Positions 46,018-57,363 are shown, numbered from the stretch's first letter. The stretch is DNA of 64,000 bases from Persicaria tinctoria (GCA_037127255.1 JBANSL010000013.1:17504688-17568687); one strand, 5' to 3'. The notes: generated by a model not told the origin, from the sequence alone. Translations and numbers: made by a program.

Positions 46018-46400
46018 CATAATCCTCAATTTCACAACCCGATCCTTAATTTAAAGGTACTCATCAATTTAAAGGCCTTGATTCTCCATTTGAAGACCAT
46101 AACCCTGAATTTCATGATCTCAAAACTCAAAGACATCAATATAAAGCTAAAGGATATGCAATATCAGCCACAAACCTTTAGATCAAACCCTAATTTCCAA
46201 TTTTAAGATCCTAATTTGCATTTTCAAAACCTGTAACCTTCAATTCAAACTCCTGCAAAACTCTAATTCCGAGACCCTAATCCTCAATCTCACGACTATA
46301 ATCCTGAATTCAAAATCCCCAATTATCAGATTGAAGGTCATAGGCATCAATTTGACAACCTCGATCCTCAATTTAAAGGTCCTCAAACTCCTCATCATCC
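46018..46400 (+). repeat. Highly degenerate short tandem array (ATCCTCAATTTCA-like)
   Basis: Roughly fifteen copies of an element near AACCCTAATCCTCAATTTCA or CCTCAATTTAAAGGTC follow one another with a period of about 20-30 bases. Words such as CCTCAAT, CCTGAAT and CCTTAAT recur all along. This looks like an old microsatellite or minisatellite in the upstream part of the RABF2 fragment. Confidence 0.55.
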
Positions 46401-47474
46401 TTGACTCTCATTATCCCATTAAACGGCCTAGACTGAATACTGTTTCATGTGTTTCCTTCCTCCTGATAGGCTTTCATGAGTTCACTACGAACATTCCCCT
46501 CTATGATCCAGAAGGCTTCTTCCAATAACTATGAAGGTATAGATGTTCTCAACCTCCTACATATAGTCAGGTTAAGATTTATCTCCATTTACCTATAAGT
46601 TTCATCCTTTAATATTGATACGCTTTGAAATCCGGTTATGTCCTTCAGTTATTTTAAATACAGGTTTGGCTTGATTATGCAGTGATTCAATGTTGAAAGT
46701 CTTGATCGTTGTCCCTTTGACAAGGCAAAGATTCAACAACACCCCAACTCAACAGATCCTTTAAGATGAAAACATCAAGGCCTAGATGCGTCTCTGTCTC
46801 TATATAATAGGAAAAATTTGCAGTTTAGATGGTTTCCTTGTATAATAGGACAACATAAGGTTTTTTCCATTGATGGGAGCACCAGCTCGTGTCAACACTT
46901 TTGACCCCTTCCACACCTACCAAACCAACCCAGCTTTACATTCTATTATGATCTCCTATAGAGTTTCATTGGGAATTTATCTAGAGGAATATGATCATAC
47001 CTAATTCCACCTACAAAAACATCTTTACCTTACCCAAAGGAGGAGGTGAGATGTTCAAAGTTCAAATCATGGAAACAAACCGACTACCGAAAACCAAGCC
47101 TCTAAAATTAAGCACAAACAACTCGAACTACAAGTCCAACCCACTTAAAAAAAAATTATAAACCCAAATCTCAACAAGAATGAAGAGGGGATGGAAGGTT
47201 GAATTAAATGAAGGGAAAACAGTACCTAACGGTGGAGATGGAAGACGACCAAGTACTGAGTGAAATGAGAAATTTGAAGCCCCGTACCAGAAAAGAAAAC
47301 CCAACTGAAACAAACCAAAAGGATTAAATGTTCAGAAGAAATAACATACCTCATTTATGAACCTATACCATAGACAAAGCTCTGAGGGTAAAAAGGCCTC
47401 CCCAGAATAGGCACAAGGAAGGAATAGAATGAATAGAATGAATAATGACGGTAAGTTTGAATAGAATGAATCAT

Positions 47475-47714
47475 ATGAAGCAGCTGAAATTGTCTTACTC
47501 TAATACTCAGTTTGTCGAAAAAGATTACAGGTTGGCGAATATCGTGATTAGGGGTTTGTTGAAATACTGGCCTGTCATTAACTGCCAGAAGGAAGTTCTT
47601 TTCTTAACGAAGTTGGAAGCAGTGCTAGAAGTGAAAGAGTCTACGAAATTTCAGCACTGCATTATTCCTCTTTTCAGGCAGATAGCTCGTTGTCTGTGCA
47701 GCCCCCATTTTCAG
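47475..47714 (+). pseudogene. Captured exon fragment of PP2A regulatory subunit B' (B56)
   Basis: The plus strand encodes [37 protein letters not shown] and [14 protein letters not shown], a clear match to the conserved HEAT-like core of B56-type subunits ([34 protein letters not shown]... [16 protein letters not shown]). The change LNSSHFQ to LCSPHFQ and the loss of the residues on both sides mark it as a fragment. In its orientation it lies opposite to the ICR and RABF2 pieces. Intact B' subunits select substrates for protein phosphatase 2A. Confidence 0.85.
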
Positions 47715-48820
47715 GTTCGAGAAGTATTGGTTATCTAATCCCTTATGTACATGTTGCTTTGGTGATTTTGGTAAACCATCAAGTTCTAAAATTGCATAAT
47801 TAAGTAAAAATTTCTTTTTGCAACTGATCATGAAGTTTCTTGCTTCCACTATTTTCATTTAGCTTTTGCCTCTAAACCTGTGGCTAGTTCTGTATCGACC
47901 TCCTCATTTTCTCTATTTGGTTAAATCTTATTCTGAATCTACTGTTGGTTGCTTGGTATTTTTACCCGTAACATTAGTTATAATAATTTTACACCATTTT
48001 TGTTAACATTTCTAAATTATATACTTACTAACATGTCATGTTCTTATCTATTTCAGATGTGTGTCATTTCTTTCACCTCTTTATCTCTTAGCATATCATC
48101 TTCTTCCAGTTTCAAAATCTTCTTTACCCATATCCAGATTTTCAGTAGTCCACCATCCTTTCCTTTCAACAAGGTAATCGCCCTTTTAAATTTCTAATTG
48201 CTTCAATTAGGTAAGATTAAGGATATCTTTTTAATGGGCCATTTCATGATTTATTCCAACTCATGTAACGAGATAAAATTCAATTGAAAATGGTAATTTT
48301 CCAAAGTGTTTGATTATTAAATTTCCACATTTCAGAAAGTGACTTATATGTTAAATTTAAAGCTCAAATACTACTTTTTAATGGACAAGTGGTTCCTTAA
48401 GAAATATTGATGTTTACTTTGTGATGTCATCACTAAATTGATATTGTTAATTTGTTGCATCTCATATAATCTAATTGTTCTTGATGATAGGCAAGCAAGA
48501 AACTTTAACTTAAGTTATTTTCATATCATAATATGTAAACTCTTAATAGCTTCACCTCATATAAAAAAATCTAAGGTTTACACTGAGTGCAAGCATATTG
48601 TAATTAATTCTTTTGCTCATCAGGTACAATCTAAAGCAAAATTTTAGTTATTTCAACAATCTCAATTCCTATAATATGGTATTTGCTAAACTCAATTTAA
48701 CCATACATGATACTTTTAAACTCTGGTCTTCTTATTAACATTCACTTTATTTGTATTTAGTTTAAAAGTACTAATTTGTTTGTTTAGTGACAAGATAAAA
48801 TTCAATTGAAAATGGTATTT

Positions 48821-49005
48821 GGGGATAATCTTTCTTACACATGGGGATAATCTTTCTTACACATATGAACAAACATCTTGAGTGCATCAACTCACATGTC
48901 GCAATTCGAAATTCTAAACAACCACTGAATGTAAGTTTTGGGATAATCTTTGTTAAACATCTCAACAAACACCTTGGGTGCATTATCAACTCACTTGTGT
49001 GAATT
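48821..49005 (+). repeat. Small local repeats (GGGATAATCTTTCTTACACAT)
   Basis: The 22-base phrase occurs twice head to tail (48821-48842 and 48843-48864) and, together with the following ACAAACA(T/C)CTTG(A/G)GTGCAT, again in diverged form at 48939-48985, giving a larger repeat of about 115 bases. The rest of 47720-49880 is intron-like sequence without a recognised exon. Confidence 0.6.
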
Positions 49006-49887
49006 CCAAATCATCTCAAATAAGCCAGATGAAGGGCTCCTAATAACTCACCAAGAACAACTGAAATGGTTTATGACGGTGTGCAGTAAATGTTCTACTT
49101 TCGACAGTCATATCAAAGACCAAATGAGAAAACATAATTCATTGAGTTTGAATTGGTGCTTAGCTGTTGAGTTAAGTGGACGATTAGGGAGTTGAATCCT
49201 AATTTCGAAACCCTAATTTTTTAATCCTAAGAACCCTAGCTAATTGAAGAGAAGGAAGCATGGATTAGAGGCAACAACAACAACCTACCTAGAAGAGAGC
49301 ACATATTAGAGGCAGACAAATTGTAGGTAATAAAAAAAAATCTGCATTGAAAAGATAAAAAACTAATTGAAAAGCACAGCTACAGAGGCCTAATTTCTTT
49401 ATTCAAAAGAGCACAGACAAAATAAATTGCAGAACCTAATTGAATAAAAGAAAGCAAAAATCAGAGGAAATAAGAATATACCTGGACCCACGATCGTTAA
49501 ATAAACCAAAGATGAAGATGAACAAAGGAAGAACCAGAAGCTCGGAGAGACAAAGACGAAGATGGACAACAGAGGAGAGAAGCCGACATCAAACCGTAGG
49601 GCAGGGGCGATATTCGGTGTGAGGTTAGAGTTCGCCTGCCGATTCAAAGCTCGGCACCAACAGAGAGCGGGAGGAGGAACTGATAGGGAGGGTTAGGCGA
49701 TGGAGAGCCGAGCACAGTGAAGGAAGAAGAAGGCAGTCATAGGAGACGAAGAAAGAGTACGAAGAAGAAACGGTCAGAAAAAGCGGCTGCAATTACGTGA
49801 AAAGCCGGATACACCCCTCTAAAGAAAAAAATAAATCATTTTAAATTCAAACTTTTGAGGTTAAATCAGTCATTACCTTTTCCATTT

Positions 49888-50258
49888 GATCTGAACCTTC
49901 CAATTCAGCTCAAACTTTACAGAAATTTGAGTGAAGGGGTGGGATTCATTTAGAAGGAAAAAGGAAATGAAGCAGGTGGGGAGGTGAATAGATATAGGCC
50001 GTAGATAATTATACATATAGTAAATAAAGGGCTAGGATTGTTAAGCTCTCCCTCGTCTTTATAGTAGTATAGATCTGAACCTTCCCATTCAGCTGAAACT
50101 TTACAGAAATTTGAGTGAAGGGGTGGGATTCATTTAGAAGGAAAAAGGAAATGAAGCAGGTGGGGAGGTGAATAGATATAGGCCGTAGATAATTATACAT
50201 ATAGTAAATAAAGGGCTAGGATTGCTCAAGCTCTCCCTCATCTTTATAGTAGTATAGA
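49888..50258 (-). repeat. 185-bp tandem duplication of a Helitron 5' end
   Basis: Two nearly identical copies, 49888-50073 and 50072-50258, differ at a handful of bases. On the minus strand each starts TCTATACTACTATAAAGA(C/T)G and ends near GGTTCAGAT. Each copy therefore carries a candidate Helitron 5' terminus, so the right border may be at 50073 or 50258. Confidence 0.85.
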
Positions 50259-52421
50259 TATAGATATAGATTTCAACTAATCACTAATTTTTATTCTTTT
50301 TCATTTTTTTTATTATTTAATTAGCCATTAACCAATCTATATATCTATATCTATATAAACTATTAAAATAAAAGAATTTTTTTATTATGTAGGAAAAATT
50401 GAAAAAAATAACCCAACCCTTTGGGATTGTTGCGCTTAATAGCCTGAACTATAAAAAATGCAGAAAATAGACTCAAGTATTTACTTGGTTACAGAAAATA
50501 GCCTCAAGCTACATTCCCATTCAAATAATTAAAAAAAAATAGCATTAGGTTACCTTTAAATTCAAATTAAATAAAAAACATATCCAAAACAATTTTTATT
50601 TAAAAAAATCATCACCTCTTATATAAAAAATAGCCTAAATAATTTTTATTCTCAAAATCTACCACTTCTCATAGTTTTTTTTATTAATCATTAAGTCATT
50701 ATTAGCTAAATTCATCATTGAATTAATTATAAAAACTACCTTATACCATATAAATTTGAGGAAATTGGGTGGAGTATACCATTTTCAAGTTTACCATTTT
50801 CAAGTTTTTTTTAAGTAATTGTACTCCTTCAATTTTGTTTTAAGTAATTGTACTTTTTTTTAAGATGGATATATATAATACAAATCTGTTTAAAATCTCA
50901 CCACACAAAAAAACTCTCTTCTCTCTCTACTTTTCTAGAGAGAGGGAGCACAACCACTGCCAAAGGCGGATTCACCCCGGCTTCGCCGTTTCACCCCATC
51001 CCGACCAGTTTTCTGGCTCCGGACGCCTCGAACCACAGTCTTCAACCTACATCAGCGGGTCTCTTGCTGATTTTGTATATGCCCCTGTAGATCCATGGGT
51101 CCGTCTAGCATTGGTGGTGACTCATTCTCATCTTGCCCGTCGCTTGTCAGTGTGGTGGGATGCTTGTGTCGTCTTTCCATGGCGGTTTCATTGGTTGCCT
51201 AAGTGATTTTATCCAACCTCCTTCCTCCTTAATCGCTCCTCAATCGGGGTGTGTCATCTTCCTCCTAGTTTCGGACCCCTCTTACAATCAACCCCTTAAT
51301 CGTTCTTCTTTTGGGCTGTCGTCGTCCTGTTCTCGACGCCTGGTTTTCATTCTCGATTGTCTGACTCCTAATTACTGTCAATCCTCGCTCTTGGTGGCCG
51401 GACTGCTTCTGTAATCCCTCACCCTCTTCAGCCCCAAACATCATCCATGTCCTCGCCGGTGGTTCGTTGTTCACATCCCTTCGTCGGCGCCGACTCAGTC
51501 TCCTCCTCCCCCTATCGGAGCCTCCAATTTTCACTAGGGTCCCTTGATTTGAGCCCATCCCTTCCCTTCAAAACCCTCGGCCTTCGCTCGATTTAGCCCG
51601 CCTTTTGCTGCGTGGGTGAGCTCGCCTCGGTTTGTCCATCCCTTGGTTCACTCTGCCTTCGCCGCCTCTTACTTCGTCGACGATTGAATCGACCTTCCTT
51701 GGGCTCCAAGGAGATCCCGGTTTTCCGGGATTCTTCCAAATTTCCGCTTGGGTGGCAATGCTTGGCGTGCAAGAGTTATGTTTACCCTTGCATGCCAAGT
51801 TCGATTTACATTATTTAAAAAAAAATCATTTCTTTTATATATATATATGTCAAAATTTTCGAATGGGTTTGATAAATTCCCGAAAGGGTTGGATCAAAAT
51901 CCCGAAAGGGTCTGCGAAATAATTTGATATTACTGTAGTAGTTTAAATAATTTCTTTACACATTTTTCGTCGGATGTTTAGTTCTTCCCTTTTTAGCTTG
52001 TATTTGTTCCCTCTTTTGGCGTCGGGTCGCTGCTATGGCGCGAGTGCGTTTAGTTCCGAGTTGGGTTGCAGTATCGGGCTTCCTGTATGATCGAGAGGAT
52101 CGTGGTTGTGTTCATGGTCTTCGAAGATCCCTCATCTAGGTGGGGGCAACGTTGGTGATCCGCACTTCCTCAGGTTTCGCCCTTTCCGGTGGTGGGTTAC
52201 TGTTCTCCGCCTTCTCGGCGTCGAGACGCCGTGTGAGTCGACGCACTCTCCCGTGTTCTCGGCATTCGCAGTTCCCCTTGGATCTCCCTCGACTCCTTCA
52301 CTGGCTGACGGTTTATATGGGTTCTTACTCGGGGGGAGGGGGGGCATGGGACTTCCCTTTCACCCTCTTTGACAGGTATAGGTATACAAAGGATTTCTTC
52401 TGTCATAGTCTTTAGTCTTAA
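50259..52421. other. AT-rich DNA and a GC-rich block, no recognised gene
   Basis: 50259-50930 is AT-rich and has sentence-like AAAATAGCCT(C/G)AA repeats (near 50440-50640). 50940-51800 and 52100-52380 are GC-rich with overlapping frames of 60-113 codons on both strands, as in GC-rich leader DNA. A short AT microsatellite lies at 51837-51850. The GC-rich part resembles in style the block at 11346-12549 (possible LINE or LTR leader), but no shared phrase was found. Confidence 0.35.
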
Positions 52422-52529
52422 GGGTCCGTTTGTATAATGATTAATTATGACTTCTAATATCTAATATTGTATATTATAATACAATATTGTGTATTATAAA
52501 CTATAATTAATGGCTATACAAACGGACTC
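52422..52529. mobile_element. 108-bp Tourist-like hairpin MITE
   Basis: Ends GGGTCCGTTTGTATA and TATACAAACGGACTC are inverted, and TAA flanks both sides (52419-52421 and 52530-52532). The whole element folds into one hairpin; the centre is TATTGTATATTATAATACAA. Size, ends and three-base target suit PIF/Harbinger-derived MITEs. Confidence 0.78.
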
Positions 52530-52692
52530 TAATTTATTAGAATAAACAATTATTTGATTTATTTTTTTCAAAAAAAAGGAATTTTTTTTTTTGCGTTTAG
52601 TCGCACAAACTTGAGAAATTGTTTTTTTTTAAAAAAAAAAACATAAACTTGTCATTTGAATGGACTATATATAACCTTGTGGCTCTAAAAAA

Positions 52693-53088
52693 ACAGCACG
52701 GATCACCTGTTACACTTTTTGTGTTACCCTCCCTATTACACTTGTTAAATTTGATCTAAATTATTAATCAGATTATGATATGACATCTTAGGTTTAAACA
52801 TATATATAAATCCTAGGTGGTTAAAGCATAAAAAATATATTTTCCCTATATATTTTAATATTTTAGCTTCTTAGGGTTTATACTCACATTCATAGGGTAT
52901 TCTTTTATAAGAGGCTAAAAAATTATAAAAATACATATTAAACATCAATTTTTTTTAATGCTTTAGCTTCTAGGGTTTAAAGATTTAAACTTAAATATCT
53001 TTTTCCTCAATTTTATTTATAATTCATATCAATTTAAGAGATGTAACACGAAGTGTAACACAAAAAGTGTAACAGGGGATCCATACCG
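52693..53088. mobile_element. About 395-bp MITE with TIR around GTTACACTTTTTGTGTTAC
   Basis: The left end GGATCACCTGTTACACTTTT and the right end, inverted, GGATCCCCTGTTACACTTTT agree over about 30 bases. AAAAAAA occurs just outside both ends, compatible with an 8-9-bp target duplication but too simple to prove it. The interior is AT-rich and contains an internal CTTCTAGGGTTTA-type repeat (near 52868 and 52968). Confidence 0.55.
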
Positions 53089-53459
53089 CTAAAAAAATGT
53101 GTTAGAATCGGAATTTTGAATGAGGTTAAAAAAAAAGTGTAAGAATCGAATCGTGAGTATACATCAATTAATTTTATAAAATTATTAAGCTAATTTTTTT
53201 ATTGATTAAACATTAAGTTAAATCACAAAAAAAATACTTGTAAGGTGGTAAGATTTTGAAAATAAACTAAATAAAATATAGAATAATATAATATATTATG
53301 AAAACATTTAAAATTCTTATAATAGATATTTGGCCAAAATGCATAAAACCACTTATTATTCACCATTGTTTTCAATTAACCACCCCTTATTTAAAAAAAT
53401 TCACTTAACCACCCGTTATAACAAACTGTTTGCAAGGTAGTTAAGTGAAATTTTTTTAA

Positions 53460-56044
53460 CGGAAATTTCGCGAGGTACCCCCGAGGTATGGCGTATTTCA
53501 CGGGGTGTACAAAAGTTTAGACTATTTCATGTGGTACCCCTGAGGTTTTAAAAAATTTCGCAAGATACCCCTCCGTCAATTATACAAACAGTTTCCGTTT
53601 TCTTATGAAGAAAAAAAAAGTGTTTGAGAATATCAGATCTGCGTCACATAGTTGGGAAGAGGAGGAAGACGACCGGACTACCAGACCGAGGAGGACAACG
53701 CAATGACCCATGGTGATGGTGGTGGCTTTGGCGAGCGTGGGAGGGTAGCTCGAGATAAAAGGCACGGAGGAGCGTTCACGGCGAAGGTAGTGGTGCCGAC
53801 GAGCTTGGGTGTTTTGGGATTTTGAAGTTGGATTTGAATGATTGTAATTTCAAATTTAGGATTAGAGATTGTTATTGCAACTCTTATTAAACAATCACTG
53901 TACTTTTCTCAAAGCTTTTTGACCAGTATTTGGCTGAATTGATTTTCAATTTGGAGCAAGGATGTGTGTCACTGCATCGTATTCGCCATTACATCAAACA
54001 GAGAAGACAAAATCCAGCAACGGAAGTCTCTTATGATTAGGTATCATAGTTTAGTTTATCCTTGAAGCTATTAATTGATTCGAAGGCATATCCCATCCGA
54101 ATTGAAAAAAAAAAAGTATAATTAATGGAGGAAGAATTTGAACACACATCCTTAACTTCAAACAAATAAACACTAAAATTTTGAAATTTCAACTAAATTC
54201 AAACAAATCTATTAATATTACTAATTCTGCTAACATTTTGCTGACGTGTCACACCCACAATTAAAGTTGAATTTTTTATTCAAATGAGATTTTCTTATTG
54301 GTCAATATTATTATGGAAACTTTAAAATATTTGTTTCCTATTTTAAATATGATTTGAATCCATTCCTTTTTTTTATTTTCGGTTATATTGCCGTAAATAT
54401 TGAGACATGTTTCCATTTTTTTTTCCGATTGCAATATATCTATCTATCTATTAATATTACTAATTCTGCTAGCATTTTGCTGACGTGTCACGCCCACAAT
54501 TAAAGTTGAATTTTTTATTCAAATGAGATTTTCTTATTGGTCAATATTATTATGGAAACTTTAAAATATTTGTTTCCTATTTTAAATATGATTTGAATCC
54601 ATTCCTTTTTTTATTTTCGGTTATATTGCCGTAAATATTGAGACATGTTTCCATTTTTTTCCGATTGCAATATATCTATTAATCTATTAATATTACTAAT
54701 TCTTCTAGAATTTTGCTGACGTGTCACGCCCACCTTTTAAAATATCTGTTTCCTATTTTAAACATATTTGTTTCCTATTTTTATACTAAAATATTATTTA
54801 ATTTGATATGTTGTATGTCAATTTGTGATCTATTTTAATCGTCTACGTACATTGAACATTCGTCAATTCTTGACTGATTTTATTCTTGGATATTGAAATT
54901 GTTGATTTATCATTTTTAACCGATTGCAATATTCCCCACAATGTCTACATACAACGAAAATGTAATAATCAATTTGTAAATATTCGATTTCAAAAATTAA
55001 TTATAAAAATCAATTAGAGCCAAATAAGTGTTATTTTATAATTTAATTATTTTAGACATCTTTAATGACTATCGAAAAATAAATAATATTTTAAGACTCA
55101 CAAGCATTACTAATGCGTATTTTAAATCTTGGATGAGGCTTCTTAGATCACTTTTCTACCTTTAAGGATCTTTTTTTACCATATTACCTTTATTTTCACT
55201 ATTAATTTCTCTATCTTTCTAACCATCTTTCTCATGAAAAATAATCAATAAGTTATGTATATCTACATATTTAACTTCAAAATTATTCCCACAATCATGT
55301 GCTTATGATTTTTTAATATTTGTACGAGAGTTTATATTTTACTTTTTTAGATCTATGCTAATGATAATAATTATATATTTATTTCAAATTATATTAGATG
55401 GTGTGTTTGATTATTATTACTACTTTACCTTATTAAATCATTTTCAAAATTTGTATCGTATCTCTTTCCAACTAATTTATAAATTATAAAAAAATATTAA
55501 ATATTTTTGTTGTAAACACGTATATATATATATCAATATAGTATTATATAGATATATAAAATGATGTTCAAATTAAACTGAATCAAGCTCTCGTGCCTTC
55601 AAGGCAGGGGTATTACACTAGTAAACACTAAATTTGAGCACACAACTCCAATCAACTTCAAAATCCCTAAATTCAAACAAATACAGCAAACACTAAATTT
55701 GAGAACATGCTCACCGGCGCCACCGCCTTTGTAGTGAACGCTCGTTAGTGCCATCTATATCGAGCAACCCTCCCACGCGCGCTCTCCGACACCACCGTCA
55801 TCGCCACGAGTCATCGGCGTTGTCCTCCTTGGCTCGGTACTCCGCTCGTCTTCTTCCCCTTCTGCCTTAAATCTGACTTTTCATTTTCCTTTTTTTAAAA
55901 AGAAAACGGAAACGGTTTGTATAATTGATGGAGGGGCATCTTGCGAATTTTTTTAAAACCTCAGGGGTACCACATGAAATAGTCCAAACTTTTGTACACC
56001 CCGTGAAATACGCCATACCTCAGGGGTACCTCGCGAAATTTTCG
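53460..56044. mobile_element. Non-autonomous MULE with long TIRs, sister of 23413-25423
   Basis: Ends CGGAAATTTCGCGAGGTACC and its complement (one mismatch) are bounded by a perfect 9-bp duplication TTTTTTTAA (53451-53459 and 56045-56053). Each end has subrepeats around CATGTGGTACCCCTGAGGTT like the sister copy. The inverted similarity extends through GC-rich sequence (GAGCGTGGGAGGGTAGCTCG near 53735 against the complement near 55770), giving TIRs of about 400 bases. No transposase is present. It interrupts a MITE and is itself interrupted by a Helitron. Confidence 0.88.
54208..55621 (+). mobile_element. Non-autonomous Helitron with triplicated 5' end
   Basis: It starts TCTATTAATATTACTAATTC after host A (54207) and ends GGGGTATTACACTAG before host T (55622), so both Helitron end rules and the A|T target are met. 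The 3' end has a stem TGCCTT-CA-AAGGCA about ten bases before CTAG. The 5' terminus is repeated at 54447 and 54683, spacing 239 and 236 bases, each copy with TTTTGCTGACGTGTCACGCC. No Rep or helicase coding is present in 1.4 kb of AT-rich DNA. Confidence 0.85.
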
Positions 56045-56208
56045 TTTTTTTAATAAGGGGAGGTTAATTGAAAACAAGAGTGAATAAAGGGTAATTTTAT
56101 ACATTTTGGCCTACATATTTTGTAGGATCGTGAAAATTGTTCATAAGATCTTGCCATTTTTAGATTGTAAGATTATACTTTCAACAAGAGTTTACATAAG
56201 ATCGAGAT

Positions 56209-56650
56209 TAGACTTGTCAAAACACAACCTGACCCGGTAACCCGATCCGACTGACCCGAAAAATTTCCGACCCGAACCCGAAAATTTTGACCCGAATTTT
56301 TTTTCCGACCCGAACCCAAAAAACCCGAAATTTTCCGGGTAATCTGGGTTTCGACCCGGTGACCCGGTAATTTTGATCCGATTGACCCGGTGACCCGTTT
56401 GACCTGTTTGATTTATAATAATATATAATTAAATTTGTTTATATATAATTAAAATTTATCACAAAATTATCTAATCTTGATTTTTTAATTTAAAAAAGAA
56501 AAAATTGACGAACCCGAAATCGACCCGAAATGGCCCGAAACCCGGTCAAACCCGGGTTCGAGTCAACCCGAAATACCCAAAACCCGTTTTACCCGAAACC
56601 CGAAGTGACCCGACCCGAATCCGACCCGAATGACCCATTTTACAGGTCTA
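56209..56650. mobile_element. 442-bp hAT-type MITE rich in GACCCG
   Basis: Ends TAGACTTGTCAAAACAC and, inverted, TAGACCTGTAAAATGGG are flanked by a perfect 8-bp duplication ATCGAGAT (56201-56208 and 56651-56658). Both halves are packed with GACCCGAAA / CCCGGT words (more than fifteen GACCCG), probably subterminal transposase-binding repeats. The open frame over it (56530-56769) is repeat translation. Confidence 0.88.
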
Positions 56651-56752
56651 ATCGAGATCGTTCCGCTATTTTTGGATCATTAGATCATAAGATCGTTAGA
56701 ATTAATGTTAGAACATATGAATGCATAAATATGATTATTATCTATATCTATA

Positions 56753-57363
56753 TCTATATATACTCTTAATTTAGAACATTTTAGGCTTATGTGTCAACTT
56801 CTCCTTAATCCTCTCTTTTCCACCAATCATGTTTTTTTGTCCCTTTTTTAATTATTTATTTTCTTTATTTATTATTTTTATTCTTTTTTCTTTATCTCTT
56901 TACACTAATCACATGTTTTTCTTTTATTCTTAACATATTTACTAACAATCTATATCTATATATATACTCTTAATTTAGAACACTTTAGGCTTATGTGTCA
57001 ACTTCTCCTTAATCCTCTCTTTTCCACCAATCATGTTTTTTTGTCCCTTTTTTAATTATTTATTTTCTTTATTTATTATTTTTATTCTTTTTTCTTTATC
57101 TCTTTACACTAATCACATTTTTTTTCTTTTATTCTTAACATATTTATAACAATCTATATCTATATCTATATCTATATATACTCTTAATTTAGAACACTTT
57201 AGGCTTATGTGTCAACTTCTCCTTAATCCTCTCTTTTCCACCAATCATGTTTTTTTGTCCCTTTTTTAATTATTTATTTTCTTTAATTATTTTTATTCTT
57301 TTTTCTTTATCTCTTTACACTAATCACATTTTTTTTCTTTTATTCTTAACATATTTACTAACA
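56753..57363 (+). repeat. Tandem array of three Helitron-5'-end-like units (about 202-216 bp)
   Basis: Units start at 56753, 56955 and 57171, each with TCTATATATACTCTTAATTT then AGAACA(C/T)TTTAGGCTTATGTG and a T-rich body ending TTCTTAACATATTTAC. The first ~65 bases are related to the minus-strand 5' end of the Helitron at 59400-60190. A partial fourth copy lies near 60926-61040. No matching 3' end was found, so termination and mobility are unknown. Confidence 0.65.

Larger units (their letters stand above)
41899..50258 (-). mobile_element. Non-autonomous Helitron (about 8.4 kb) carrying fragments of three host genes
   Basis: On the minus strand the left part starts TCTATACTACTATAAAGATG (5' TC end, 50258) and the far end is CACGGTTCACCCCTAG followed by host T (41899-41902), the CTRR-type Helitron 3' end. 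Insertion is between A and T on the minus strand, as required. The 5' end is doubled as a 185-bp tandem copy. A convincing 3' hairpin is weak (ACCG/CGGT only). Between the ends lie broken pieces of PP2A B' (plus strand), RABF2/Rab5 and ICR (minus strand), with introns. There is no Rep/helicase. That the gene pieces and both termini belong to one element is inference. Confidence 0.55.
53332..56111. mobile_element. Hairpin MITE split by a MULE insertion
   Basis: 53332-53459 and 56054-56111 together form a 186-bp element with ends GGCCAAAATGCATAAAAC and GTATAAAATGTATAA-like complements (right end TATACATTTTGGCC). 9-bp flanks TAGATATTT (53323-53331) and TACATATTT (56112-56120) match at eight of nine positions, as for Mutator-derived MITEs. 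Inside it lies the MULE 53460-56044. Confidence 0.7.

Noticed and set aside
49399..49650. Gene start for RABF2 near 49.4-49.8 kb
   Set aside because: Only leader-like sequence without the conserved N-terminal exon; no evidence to link it to the exons at 43.7-45.6 kb.
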